A DNA stretch of 44,030 bases from MADRE2 sp964397015. Lineage in GTDB: Bacteria > Desulfobacterota > Desulfobacteria > Desulfobacterales > Desulfobacteraceae. The stretch lies in NCBI GenBank assembly GCA_964397015.1, contig CAYNHL010000014.1:1-44030 (forward strand), written 5' to 3'. Shown here piece by piece: positions 32,559 to 40,846 of this stretch. The position numbers were made by a program, and so were the translations under genes. The notes beneath the pieces were generated by a model. It did no database searches. It had not been told where the DNA came from and worked only from the letters and a program-made list of their open reading frames with translations. Position 1 is the first letter of the stretch, and the number at the start of each line of letters is the position of its first letter.

Positions 32559-34004
32559 ATGACCGATTTTGCACCAGGATATAAAATACTGGCACTCGGG
32601 CCTTTTGCGCCGGTGCCGGATCAGTCGTACAGGCCGCATTTTCTTACGGTGGACCTTTACACCATGGATGATGCTGTCAAAGCCGTTTCTCCGGTACTTT
32701 TTCTGCAGGTTCCGGAAAGGCTCTGCCCGGACGGGGCAGTAACCTTGAAATTCGGCAGCATGAAGGATTTCAAGCCCCGGGTCATGCTGAAAAACCATCC
32801 GGTACTGCAGTCTTCTTTGGAAGACGGAAAAGCAGGTGCCGGCATCAATGGATCAGAAGATAAGAGTTCTGCCGGCAACAGCGCTGTCGATGATATCCTG
32901 GACATGGTTGCCGCACCGGGAGGGCAGGACAAGGATGTATCCGGAGAAAAACAGACCGGTGAAGGACTGTCCGGTTTGATGGCAGCCATATATGCCCACC
33001 CTGAATTCAGGAGGACCGAATCAGCCTGGCTCGGAGTGCAGAACCTGGTGCGGCAGGCTCAGATAAAAGGAAATCAGGCCGTCCGGGTAAGCCTGGCAAC
33101 GGTTTCCCGTGACAGCCTGGCAACGGTGCTGGACCACGTGGAGGAGCTGGGATCTGATGAACAGCCTAACCTGGTCCTTGTCGACCTTGAATTCGACAAC
33201 ACCCCGCTTTCAATGGAGCTTTTGGAACGTGCTGCCAGTTTTGCAGACCGGATGATGGTGCCGGTGTGTTTCAGCCTCAATCCGGCATTTTTCAATATCG
33301 ATACCTGGGACCGGTTCGACAAAATTTCTTATATTAAAAATCACCTTGATGACATGGGTTATGCAAAGTTCAGAAAACTGCGGCAGACACCGGGGGCAGC
33401 CTGGATGATGGCCTGCTGCAACCCGTTCGCCATCCGGCCGGCCACGGAATATGAAACAATGCCCTTGACTGCGTCTCCTGTCTGGGCCATGGGAACGCTG
33501 AGCGCTTTATCCGTCAATGACAACGGGTGGCCCATGGCTTTTTCCAGGTACACCCGTTACAGGTTGACCGATCTTGCCATGGTGGACAGTCCTGCCAAAA
33601 AACCTTCTGCAACCCGGATGCTGTTGTCCGAAGACCGTATCCACCAGCTTGTCGAGGCTGGAATAACCCCTCTTGCAGGCGCGGTGAAAAAAGACATTGC
33701 CTTCATTCCCGTGCAAACCACCCTGTCCGGGGATTCTTTTGCTTTTTGCCTGTTTTTCAACCGGGTCATTGCTGCCCTTGTCCAGGCCAGGGAACTTGAC
33801 AGGGGAACAGATTCACCGGAAAATGAAATCATGGCGGGTATTGAAAACCTGTTTAAAAGGACAGGACATGAGGCGCCGCCAGGGATATCCGTAACCCGTT
33901 CCCAGGACACTGTGCAGCAGGATGCGGTTTATCTTGTATCCCTGGAACCGCCGGAATCCATAGCCGCGGGTGTTCCACAAATAACGTTTTCTTTTTCATG
34001 GTAA
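32559..34004 (+). CDS. TssB/TssC-like sheath-domain protein in one polypeptide
   Basis: The start is placed at ATG 32559 after AAAGGA (481 residues). The longer frame from 32466 overlaps the preceding gene. Residues about 20-85 resemble TssB: a FLTVDLYTMDDAVKAVSPVLFLQV stretch, then VTLKFGSMKDFKPRVMLKNHPVL, compare LDFKGLKDFSPDAVVEKIPEM in the real TssB. After a low-complexity Gly/Ser/Glu linker (about 90-135), the rest follows TssC: HPEFRRTESAWLGVQNLVRQAQIKGNQAVRVSLATV, PNLVLVDLEFD, a helical middle, and WAMGTLSALSVNDNGWPMAFSRYTRYRLTDLAM. Large parts of TssC are missing or eroded, so it is unlikely to form an ordinary sheath. Its place beside the PAAR-like and DUF genes suggests an accessory or adaptor role. 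The function is unknown. Confidence 0.72.
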   Translation: MTDFAPGYKILALGPFAPVPDQSYRPHFLTVDLYTMDDAVKAVSPVLFLQVPERLCPDGAVTLKFGSMKDFKPRVMLKNHPVLQSSLEDGKAGAGINGSEDKSSAGNSAVDDILDMVAAPGGQDKDVSGEKQTGEGLSGLMAAIYAHPEFRRTESAWLGVQNLVRQAQIKGNQAVRVSLATVSRDSLATVLDHVEELGSDEQPNLVLVDLEFDNTPLSMELLERAASFADRMMVPVCFSLNPAFFNIDTWDRFDKISYIKNHLDDMGYAKFRKLRQTPGAAWMMACCNPFAIRPATEYETMPLTASPVWAMGTLSALSVNDNGWPMAFSRYTRYRLTDLAMVDSPAKKPSATRMLLSEDRIHQLVEAGITPLAGAVKKDIAFIPVQTTLSGDSFAFCLFFNRVIAALVQARELDRGTDSPENEIMAGIENLFKRTGHEAPPGISVTRSQDTVQQDAVYLVSLEPPESIAAGVPQITFSFSW

Positions 34005-34036
34005 ACCCGGCAGCGAATATACGGGAAAGAGGCTCA

Positions 34037-36049
34037 ATGTTTTTGTCAATCAGAGGAAAGATAATTTTTTTTATCACACTGGTCATGGTCCTTACCACGG
34101 TGGGAAACATCTATTTTGCCAATCGTGATGTAGGACAGGCCATGAGGATGGCCCAGGAGGAATCGGCCCAAAATATCCTGTATTCCCTGGATCTGATAAT
34201 CAAGGATGACTATCATAACCTGCTGTCGGAAAAAAGCGCCATGACACTTTTGAAAAGGCAGCAGCTAAAAGACGCGGCCATGATGATCCGATCCGTGTTC
34301 AAAGGGTATGCCGAATCGAGGTCCGGGGGTCCCCCGGATGTCCATCAGGCGCTCGAATGGCTTGAAAACGCTCCTTTCAATCATGTCGACACCCTTGTTA
34401 TAGACAGGAACAACCAGGTGCTGTCAAGCTCTTCTCCAACCATCACAAGTGATACGTATCGACACCTGACCGATATCAAGCAGAGAAATATTTCATCTGT
34501 CATGAACGTCGACAGCCTGCAGAAAAAAGGCGATTTTGCCGCGTACATCGATAAGCGAGGACTGGATGAAAACAAATCCGTTCTCTCCTTTTTCCTCCCG
34601 TTTGAACCGTGGGGGCTGACCATTGCAGCGTCGGTGGATATCAGCAACATCGAAGCCCAGGCCAACAGGGAAAAGGAAAGGATAATCCAGTCGCTCCAGG
34701 AATACGCCGGCCAGCTAGCTGTAGCCCGGCAGGGCTTTGTCTATATGTTCGACAGCAGGGACAATATCCTGATCGGCCCGCCCGAGTATATTGCCTCAAC
34801 CATTTTCCAGTCAACAAACGCCCTGACAGGCAGGCCGATTCACGAAGAGATCCGGGACAATTCAGTCAAGGGCATTTCAACCCTGCGCTATGTTGCCGGC
34901 ACTGACCGGCAGGATGCAGTCCAGGTAGTTTACTGCAGCTATTTCAAGCCCCTGCAGTGGTACACTGGTGTCATCGTTCCGGAAAGGGAGATCAGCCGGC
35001 CTGCGCGTGAACTTATGATCCGGCAGAGCCTGATCATAGGGCTCATGTTCATGATCGGTATTGTCGCGGTATTCATACTTGTAACCCGCATAGCCAATCC
35101 GTTGAACCTTTTGTCCTCCTATGCCAGAAAACTGCCGGAGCAGGATTTTACAAAGCCGCTTCCTGAAACCACCCCGATAGACACCCTGGCGGAAAAATAC
35201 CGGGATGAAGTGGGATACCTGGCCACCTCCTTTCTTCTGATGCGGCAGGAGCTTGGCAGAAATATACAGAACCTGGTTGAAATCACCGCTTCAAGGGAAC
35301 GCATTGAAAGTGAACTCAGCATCGCCCGCGAAATTCAGCTGGGCATGGTTCCCAAAACCTTTCCGTCGTTTCCCGAGCACAATGAATTTGACCTTTACGC
35401 CACCCTGCAGCCTGCCAAGGAAATCGGCGGTGACCTGTATGATTTTTTCCTGATCGATGACTCCCGTCTTTGCTTCACGCTGGGAGATGTATCTGACAAG
35501 GGGATTCCTTCCGCCCTGCTCATGGTCGTGACCCGCACCCTGATCAGGACTTTGGGGGAGAAGGTCCATTCCCCGGCCCGCATAATGGAGAGTATCAACA
35601 ACATAATAAGTGCCGACAATCCAAGATCGATGTTCGTGACCCTGGTTATCGGGGTGTTCAATATCGATACCGGTGAGATCGTTTATGCCAACGGGGGTCA
35701 CAACCCGCCGGTCGTCATTCAGGGAAACAGGGCAGCCTTTTTTAAAAAGGAAAAGAACGAACCGCTGGTAGGTGCGTTTCCAGGCATGACCTACACGGAC
35801 CGATCCCTGGTTCTGTCCCCACAGGACAGCTTTTTTCTGTACACCGACGGGGTGAACGAGGCCATGGACATAAATGGAGAACAGTATTCAAACGAACGCC
35901 TGGTCTCTCAGGTGGAAGACAACAGGGACAAAACAGTCCATGAAGCGATCGAGAATATCCTGGCCAGCATCAGGGACCATGCCGGTGACGCGCAGCAGTC
36001 CGATGATATCGCCATGCTCATGATCAAGTATTACGGAAAGCGGACATAA
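34037..36049 (+). CDS. Membrane sensor phosphatase: Cache-like domain, HAMP and SpoIIE/PP2C domain (RsbU-like)
   Basis: The start is taken as ATG 34037 (670 residues) with AAGAGG upstream. ATG 33998 overlaps the previous gene and lacks a binding site. One membrane segment lies at about 8-27. A periplasmic region of about 300 residues with Cache-like strands (FVYMFDSRDNILIGPP, WYTGVIVPEREI) leads to a second membrane segment at about 331-353. A HAMP linker follows, then a short coiled segment (ASRERIESELSIAREIQLGMVP). The SpoIIE domain shows the metal-binding motifs EIGGDLYDFF (Asp near 466), LGDVSDKGIPSALLM, ANGGHNPP, FFLYTDGVNEA and QQSDDIAMLM. It should dephosphorylate a STAS protein in response to a periplasmic signal. 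The STAS/RsbW-like pair at 5060-5848 is the obvious partner (inference). Confidence 0.9.
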   Translation: MFLSIRGKIIFFITLVMVLTTVGNIYFANRDVGQAMRMAQEESAQNILYSLDLIIKDDYHNLLSEKSAMTLLKRQQLKDAAMMIRSVFKGYAESRSGGPPDVHQALEWLENAPFNHVDTLVIDRNNQVLSSSSPTITSDTYRHLTDIKQRNISSVMNVDSLQKKGDFAAYIDKRGLDENKSVLSFFLPFEPWGLTIAASVDISNIEAQANREKERIIQSLQEYAGQLAVARQGFVYMFDSRDNILIGPPEYIASTIFQSTNALTGRPIHEEIRDNSVKGISTLRYVAGTDRQDAVQVVYCSYFKPLQWYTGVIVPEREISRPARELMIRQSLIIGLMFMIGIVAVFILVTRIANPLNLLSSYARKLPEQDFTKPLPETTPIDTLAEKYRDEVGYLATSFLLMRQELGRNIQNLVEITASRERIESELSIAREIQLGMVPKTFPSFPEHNEFDLYATLQPAKEIGGDLYDFFLIDDSRLCFTLGDVSDKGIPSALLMVVTRTLIRTLGEKVHSPARIMESINNIISADNPRSMFVTLVIGVFNIDTGEIVYANGGHNPPVVIQGNRAAFFKKEKNEPLVGAFPGMTYTDRSLVLSPQDSFFLYTDGVNEAMDINGEQYSNERLVSQVEDNRDKTVHEAIENILASIRDHAGDAQQSDDIAMLMIKYYGKRT

Positions 36050-36052
36050 TTC

Positions 36053-37153
36053 ATGGCACAGTTGATTGTCGATATTGAGAAACTCAGGCACAACATTCAA
36101 TTTCTCGTTCAGTTCTGCAGAGGCAAAGGACTTGATATTACAGGTGTAATGAAAGGCCCGGGCCCTGATCCTGTAATCATCGGGGAAATGCTGTCCAGCG
36201 GGATAGATAACGTTGGATTTTCGAGCATTCCGGTCCCTGGCCGGTATGACGGCAGGATGTTGACCAGACAGCCTGTTTACATAACCCTGCCGTCCCTCCA
36301 CGAGGCAGACAGGGTCGTGAAGTATTTTGGTACAAGTTTCAATTCGGATTTGACGGTCATCCGGAAACTCAATGATGCCCCGCAGGCCGCAAAATCTCCC
36401 CACCAGATAGTTCTGATGGTGGATACCGGTGACCTGCGCGAGGGAATGCCGCCGGAGGAAGTTGTGGATACGGTGCGCAAAATTCATGAGATCCGCAATC
36501 TAAAGCTTGAATTTGCCGGCATCGGAACAAATCTTGGCTGTTGTTCCGGCGTTATTCCGGATCAGTCAACAATAAACATAATGAGCGAACTTGCCCGGTC
36601 GGTGGAAAAAAACCTGGGAATACCTGTTAAAACGGTTAGTATCGGGGGTTCTGTGATGCTCGAATGGTTAAAGTCACACACACTGCCCGGATGTGTAAAC
36701 CGTATCAGGCTGGGAGAGGCGATTTTTCTGGGCCATATCCCCACAGTGGATAAAAAGCATGACGATCTTTATGACGATGTGCTGATTTTCAAAAGTGATG
36801 TTCTGGAAACCCGGGAGAAGTACATTGACTACCCTGACAACCCGGGCAAGAACGCTTTCGGGTTGACCCCCGAATTCAGGCACAGGGGGATCCGGAAAAG
36901 GGCGATCATGAATTTCGGATTTTCGGACACCTATCCTGACGGCCTGTCTCCCCTTGAGGACGGCCTGGAGACTGTATGCGTCAACAGCAACTATACGGTG
37001 ATCGATTACACAGACAGTTCAAGGCCCCTGAAAACAGGGGATTTTGTCCGGTTCAAGATCAATTATATGGGCATGCTCCAGTGTTTCATTTCGCCATTTA
37101 CAAAAATTGTCTACAGGCATATTTCCAATGAACCAGAAACAGAACCAGAATAA
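36053..37153 (+). CDS. PLP-dependent amino-acid racemase, ornithine/alanine racemase-like (fold type III)
   Basis: This 366-residue protein has an alanine-racemase N-terminal barrel. Lys34 in ITGVMKGPGPDP is in place of the PLP lysine. Then come LTVIRKLNDA, the family signature IVLMVDTGDLREGMPPEEV, FAGIGTNLGCCSGVIPD, VSIGGSVMLEWL and NRIRLGEAIFLG. The second, beta domain reads RAIMNFGFSDTYPDGLSPLEDGLETVCVNSNYTVIDYTD and ends FKINYMGMLQCFISPF. This layout matches ornithine-type amino-acid racemases more closely than the biosynthetic alanine racemase Alr. It starts three bases after the phosphatase stop and overlaps the sensor-like gene by 26 bases. With the ligase and formyltransferase downstream it may feed a D-amino acid into a small pathway. 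The substrate is not deducible. Confidence 0.82.
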   Translation: MAQLIVDIEKLRHNIQFLVQFCRGKGLDITGVMKGPGPDPVIIGEMLSSGIDNVGFSSIPVPGRYDGRMLTRQPVYITLPSLHEADRVVKYFGTSFNSDLTVIRKLNDAPQAAKSPHQIVLMVDTGDLREGMPPEEVVDTVRKIHEIRNLKLEFAGIGTNLGCCSGVIPDQSTINIMSELARSVEKNLGIPVKTVSIGGSVMLEWLKSHTLPGCVNRIRLGEAIFLGHIPTVDKKHDDLYDDVLIFKSDVLETREKYIDYPDNPGKNAFGLTPEFRHRGIRKRAIMNFGFSDTYPDGLSPLEDGLETVCVNSNYTVIDYTDSSRPLKTGDFVRFKINYMGMLQCFISPFTKIVYRHISNEPETEPE

Positions 37154-38291
37154 GATAAAAATCAACTGGAAATTCCTTCTTGTTTCCATTGTCATGCTTG
37201 TTGTCGCCAATGCGTTTAACGGTATCTTGACCATCTCGTCCTTTGAAACCATGTATACCGATTCCGTGGTTTCCATTTATGCGGACGCGGCAATGAACCT
37301 CAAGAGGACTATCGAACGGCCGATCCAGTTCGGTAAACCCCTTCACAAGTTTTTTGGCATCAATACCCTGCTTGAAGCCTTCAAACAAAAAAATGCAGAT
37401 ATTTTCGACGTGGTGATCGCCCTGCCGGATGGCGAAATCCTGTACAGCCTCGATGAAAAAAAGGTGAATACCTTTATTCCGCCGAACCTGCTGCCTGACG
37501 AGGCGGCAATGGTCAAAAGTGCGGCAGCTGACGAGCCTCTTGTCAAAACCGTGGTCCACAAGGGAATGTATCATATTTTTCTTGCCATTTCAGACAAATC
37601 CCAAAAGACAGTCGGCCTGATCAATATCATGTTCAAAGCATCCGTGGTAAAAGATTATCTTGGCCGGGTAATCCAATGGAACCTGAACAAGCTGGTTTTG
37701 ACCACCCTGGCGGTTTCTGTTCTCTTGTTCCTTTGCCTGCCGCTGTTCAGGAGGTTCGGGACCGGCCGGTTCAGGAAAAGACGGCTGTATTACCTGTTGT
37801 TCGGTTTTCTCATCCTCGGGCAGGCGGCATATTCTTTTTTCAGCATCAGTTTTTTTTATGACCGGTACGTGGATATCACCCATTTGAAAGCGGCCAGCGT
37901 CCAGAGACAGCTGCAGGCCGATCTTGAAAAATTTTTGAATGTCGGGATCCACATAGACAATTTGAATAAAATGGAAGAGAGGCTTTTGTCCATAACGGAC
38001 TCGACTTCCTATATTGATAACATGCATATCCTGGGCCCTGAGCTGAACCGCCTGTATTCAGCCTATGAAAAAGACCCTGCCTCATTGGAAAAGACAGCTG
38101 CAGACAGCAGGTTCGTGATACAGCAGCCGCTGGAATCGAACGGAGAAGTTTCTGGGTATATAGAGACCCGTATTTCAAAGGATGACGTCCAGGGTAAAAT
38201 AATTGAGATCATAATGGACAGCCTGACCGTTCTGCTGATTTCATTGATTTTTATTACCGAGCTGCTTTTTTTCATGTTTATTTTCATTTAA
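37128..38291 (+). CDS. Four-TM sensor-like membrane protein without output domain
   Basis: The start is ATG 37128 (387 residues), within the end of the racemase gene. Predicted membrane segments are about 16-37, 192-214, 224-248 and 365-387. The first extracytoplasmic loop (about 38-190) is Cache-like: a long first helix (VSIYADAAMNLKRTIERPI), then DVVIALPDGEILYSLD, then VGLINIMFKAS. A second loop (about 249-364) begins with a helical part (DRYVDITHLKAASVQRQLQADLEKFLNVGIHIDNL) and again ends in a GYIETRISKDD strand. The only cytoplasmic parts are the ends and a basic loop, FRRFGTGRFRKRR. With no kinase, cyclase or phosphatase domain, it must act through a partner such as the MFS protein encoded 35 bases downstream or the SpoIIE phosphatase upstream (inference). 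Confidence 0.7.
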   Translation: MNQKQNQNKIKINWKFLLVSIVMLVVANAFNGILTISSFETMYTDSVVSIYADAAMNLKRTIERPIQFGKPLHKFFGINTLLEAFKQKNADIFDVVIALPDGEILYSLDEKKVNTFIPPNLLPDEAAMVKSAAADEPLVKTVVHKGMYHIFLAISDKSQKTVGLINIMFKASVVKDYLGRVIQWNLNKLVLTTLAVSVLLFLCLPLFRRFGTGRFRKRRLYYLLFGFLILGQAAYSFFSISFFYDRYVDITHLKAASVQRQLQADLEKFLNVGIHIDNLNKMEERLLSITDSTSYIDNMHILGPELNRLYSAYEKDPASLEKTAADSRFVIQQPLESNGEVSGYIETRISKDDVQGKIIEIIMDSLTVLLISLIFITELLFFMFIFI

Positions 38292-38326
38292 ATCAGTTTG
38301 AAGGACAAAGAAATATACAAGATACA

Positions 38327-39553
38327 ATGAAGAAATCAAAAATATACAACCTGATCCGGCCGGATGCATTTCTTTTCTGCTTTGGCATTGACCTGCCTGT
38401 TTCGTTTATCCCGCTTTACGCAGGCCAGCTGTATACCCCGATTTTCGGTTTGTCAAAAGAGTATGTCATGGGGCTGCCCATTTCAGTTTCAATGCTGTTT
38501 ACAACTGTCGCTTTCCTGGCCGGGGGTTACTGGATCGACCGCAGGGGGTGGCAGCATACCCATTTCTGGGGAATCCTGCTGGCCGGATGCGGCCAGATCC
38601 TGTCAGGAACAGCGCCGTCGGTCGAACTTTACATTATTTCAAGGGGTGTGTACGGATTCGGTTACGGACTGGTTTTCATGTCCTACATGGGATTTGTCTA
38701 CAGCAACACATCGGATGCAAACCGAACCACCGGATTTGCCACCATGAGTGCCGGCATGTACTCGGGAAGTATCTGCGGCGGGGCCATAGGCGGGATGCTG
38801 GCTGAGCGGCTCGGGTTTCAGAACGTATTCTTTATAGCTGCGTTCTTTATATTGATTACCCTGGTTTACACCATGGCATTTATGAAAGAAGCCTATCACT
38901 ATCCAGAAAAAAAACCTTCAGGCCAGTACGGAAGGTCCCACAAGGCAAACCTGAAACTTATCTTAAAGTTTGTCACCAACCGCAACATCCTGTCACTTCT
39001 GGTGCTTTTAAGTATCCCGGCCGCCATTACACTGGTAGGGGTGCTGTATTACATCAGCCCGGTTTACCTGGACCGCATGGGGGTCGCCCAGGCGAATATC
39101 GCCCGGATTCTCATGATCAACGGGGTTTTCATGATCTATATTTCCCCAATGCTCAGCCCCCTGATGGACCGTTCCAAAGACAAGCGTGTTTTTATCATTT
39201 CAGCAGGTATCATAGGCAGCCTTGGAATGCTCAGCTTTTTTTTCATCAAGGGGCTCTGGGCTATCGTTTTTGTCATTTTCATACTGAGTCTTGCCGCCGC
39301 CATCGGCCATTCGTCACGAACGGTCTTTGCCCTGCAGCAGAAAATAGCCGTTGAGATAGGCGGCGGCCAGGCCATGAGCCTTTACCGGACAATAGACCGT
39401 ATCGGCTGGGTTCTCGGACCGCTTATTTTAAGCGGGATCGTGGCATCGGGCAACATTGAAAATGGCCTTGCAATGGTGGGCGGAATTTACCTGGTTTTGA
39501 CCCTGCTGTTTATTCTTGTTTCCAAAAAGGAGCCAGAGCCCGGGAAAACATAA
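38327..39553 (+). CDS. Major facilitator superfamily transporter
   Basis: This 408-residue protein has about twelve membrane segments. The MFS loop 2-3 motif is present as GGYWIDRRGWQH. Further signs are GRG-like ISRGVYGFGYGLVFM in segment 4, a GAIGGMLAERLGFQNVF segment 5-6 motif, and a central basic loop (KKPSGQYGRSHKANLKL) between the halves. The second half repeats the pattern with LSPLMDRSKDKR. Substrate and direction cannot be deduced. It is encoded directly after the sensor-like membrane protein and in a cluster with a racemase, an ATP-grasp ligase and a formyltransferase. Export of their product or uptake of a precursor is therefore possible. Confidence 0.87.
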   Translation: MKKSKIYNLIRPDAFLFCFGIDLPVSFIPLYAGQLYTPIFGLSKEYVMGLPISVSMLFTTVAFLAGGYWIDRRGWQHTHFWGILLAGCGQILSGTAPSVELYIISRGVYGFGYGLVFMSYMGFVYSNTSDANRTTGFATMSAGMYSGSICGGAIGGMLAERLGFQNVFFIAAFFILITLVYTMAFMKEAYHYPEKKPSGQYGRSHKANLKLILKFVTNRNILSLLVLLSIPAAITLVGVLYYISPVYLDRMGVAQANIARILMINGVFMIYISPMLSPLMDRSKDKRVFIISAGIIGSLGMLSFFFIKGLWAIVFVIFILSLAAAIGHSSRTVFALQQKIAVEIGGGQAMSLYRTIDRIGWVLGPLILSGIVASGNIENGLAMVGGIYLVLTLLFILVSKKEPEPGKT

Positions 39554-39679
39554 GCCGGGTAAAAAATCAATTTTCATTTCTATTGAATTGATGTATAATT
39601 TTTTGTGCATGTTAGAGAAAAACAGGCTGTGCATAAAACACTACACATAAATTTAATTTATTTTACAGGCGATTTAATT
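39554..39679 (+). promoter_or_regulatory. Intergenic region with promoter-like site upstream of the binding-protein operon
   Basis: TTTTCA at 39571-39576 and a perfect TATAAT at 39594-39599 are separated by 17 bases. The site lies 80 bases upstream of ATG 39680 and is the best sigma-70-type match in the window. It implies that the binding protein, ligase and formyltransferase genes can be transcribed separately from the genes before them. A 7-base inverted repeat overlaps the -35 box and is listed separately. Confidence 0.5.
39566..39592. repeat. Inverted repeat overlapping the promoter-like site, possible operator
   Basis: ATCAATT (39566-39572) and AATTGAT (39586-39592) are perfect inverted copies with centres 20 bases apart, about two helical turns. 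They overlap the -35 box and end just before the -10 box. This is the geometry expected for a dimeric repressor site. A run of six T follows at 39599-39604, so a weak terminator of the upstream MFS gene is an alternative reading. Confidence 0.35.
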
Positions 39680-40843
39680 ATGGGCAAACATGTATTTTTC
39701 AAATGCCTTATCCTGCTTGTGTCATTGAGCATGATCATGGCTGCTTCAGCCTTTGCAGGCAAAGAATTCAAGGTAGCACCGGTAAAAAAAGACAATGGTG
39801 AAAAGTTCAGGATAGGATATCTTGAAGGGGGAAAGTACCAGATGTACCCCGCCGTGCTCAGGGGGATCGTGGCCGGGCTTGCAGAGCTGGGCTGGATCCA
39901 GAGCGCGGATATCCCGGAGTTTGAAGATACCGGCGACACGTCAAAGATCTGGGAGTGGCTGTCTGAAAATATCAGGAGCGACTACCTTGTATTTCCTGCG
40001 GACGCCTACTGGTCTTCCGGGTGGGACAGCGATCTGAGGCAGAAAAACAAGGACACTATTATTAGTCGCCTGTCGGGCAAAAAAGACATTGACCTGATGA
40101 TCGCCAACGGCACCTGGGCCGGGCAGGATCTTGCCAACAGCGATCATGCCGTTCCTGTGATTGTCTGCTCCACCAGCAATCCCATCCAGGCCGGCATTAT
40201 CAAAAGCGAAACCGATTCCGGTTTGAGCCATGTCCATGCGCGTGTTGACCCCACCCGCTTCCAGCGGCAGGTCAGTCTTTTCCATGACATTGTCGGGTTC
40301 CAGACACTGGGAATCGCTTACATTGACACGGTAGCCGGCAGGAGCTACGCTGCTGTCCAGGATATCGAAGCCATGGCCGAACAGATGGGATTCAGCATCG
40401 AACGCTGCCTGCTGCCGGACAAAGTCGAAGGCCAGGAGCTTGTGGATTTGACGGCTGAATGCCACCGCAAGCTGGCCGGAAAGGTGGATGCGGTCTACAT
40501 TACAGTGCAGACCGGGGTGACCCTCAAAAGTCTTCCGCAATTGATGGAACCGTTGAATGAAAAAGGTATTCCAACCTTTTCCCAGGGTGGATCACACGAG
40601 GTGGAACACGGTGTACTGCTGAGTATTTCCCAGGACAACTACCGGTACGTATCGATGTTCCATGCCGAAACCATTGCAAAGGTCCTGAATGGCGCTTCAC
40701 CAGGCGAGCTTGACCAGGTGTTCGAAGATCCGCCCAAAATAGCCATCAACATTGCAGAGGCTGAAATAATTGGATTCAATCCGTCGGTGGATATACTCAG
40801 CGCGGCAGACGAGATCTACACCACGATAGAAACGGTTCCATAA
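39680..40843 (+). CDS. Periplasmic ABC-type substrate-binding protein (PF04392-like)
   Basis: The start is ATG 39680 (387 residues), chosen because a signal peptide begins there (KHVFFKCLILLVSLSMIMAASAFA, cleaved near residue 27). The in-frame ATG at 39605 would add an unlikely leader. The mature protein has the two-lobe layout of the ABC_sub_bind family: RIGYLEGGKYQMYPAVLRGIVAGLAELGW, a DLMIANGTWAGQDLANS strand-turn, VPVIVCSTSNPIQAGII, FQTLGIAYIDTVAGRSYA and DAVYITVQTG. The N-terminal part GIVAGLAELGWI is typical for this family, whose members often bind amino acids or aromatic compounds. No permease or ATPase gene accompanies it. It may act as a ligand receptor for a sensor rather than in transport (inference). 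Confidence 0.8.
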   Translation: MGKHVFFKCLILLVSLSMIMAASAFAGKEFKVAPVKKDNGEKFRIGYLEGGKYQMYPAVLRGIVAGLAELGWIQSADIPEFEDTGDTSKIWEWLSENIRSDYLVFPADAYWSSGWDSDLRQKNKDTIISRLSGKKDIDLMIANGTWAGQDLANSDHAVPVIVCSTSNPIQAGIIKSETDSGLSHVHARVDPTRFQRQVSLFHDIVGFQTLGIAYIDTVAGRSYAAVQDIEAMAEQMGFSIERCLLPDKVEGQELVDLTAECHRKLAGKVDAVYITVQTGVTLKSLPQLMEPLNEKGIPTFSQGGSHEVEHGVLLSISQDNYRYVSMFHAETIAKVLNGASPGELDQVFEDPPKIAINIAEAEIIGFNPSVDILSAADEIYTTIETVP

Positions 40844-40846
40844 ACC

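Noticed and set aside
38280..38330. Frameshift splitting one sensor-MFS gene into two
   Set aside because: Both parts have complete ends: a final membrane segment with stop, then a new start with the first MFS segment. There is no sign of lost coding sequence in the 35-base gap.
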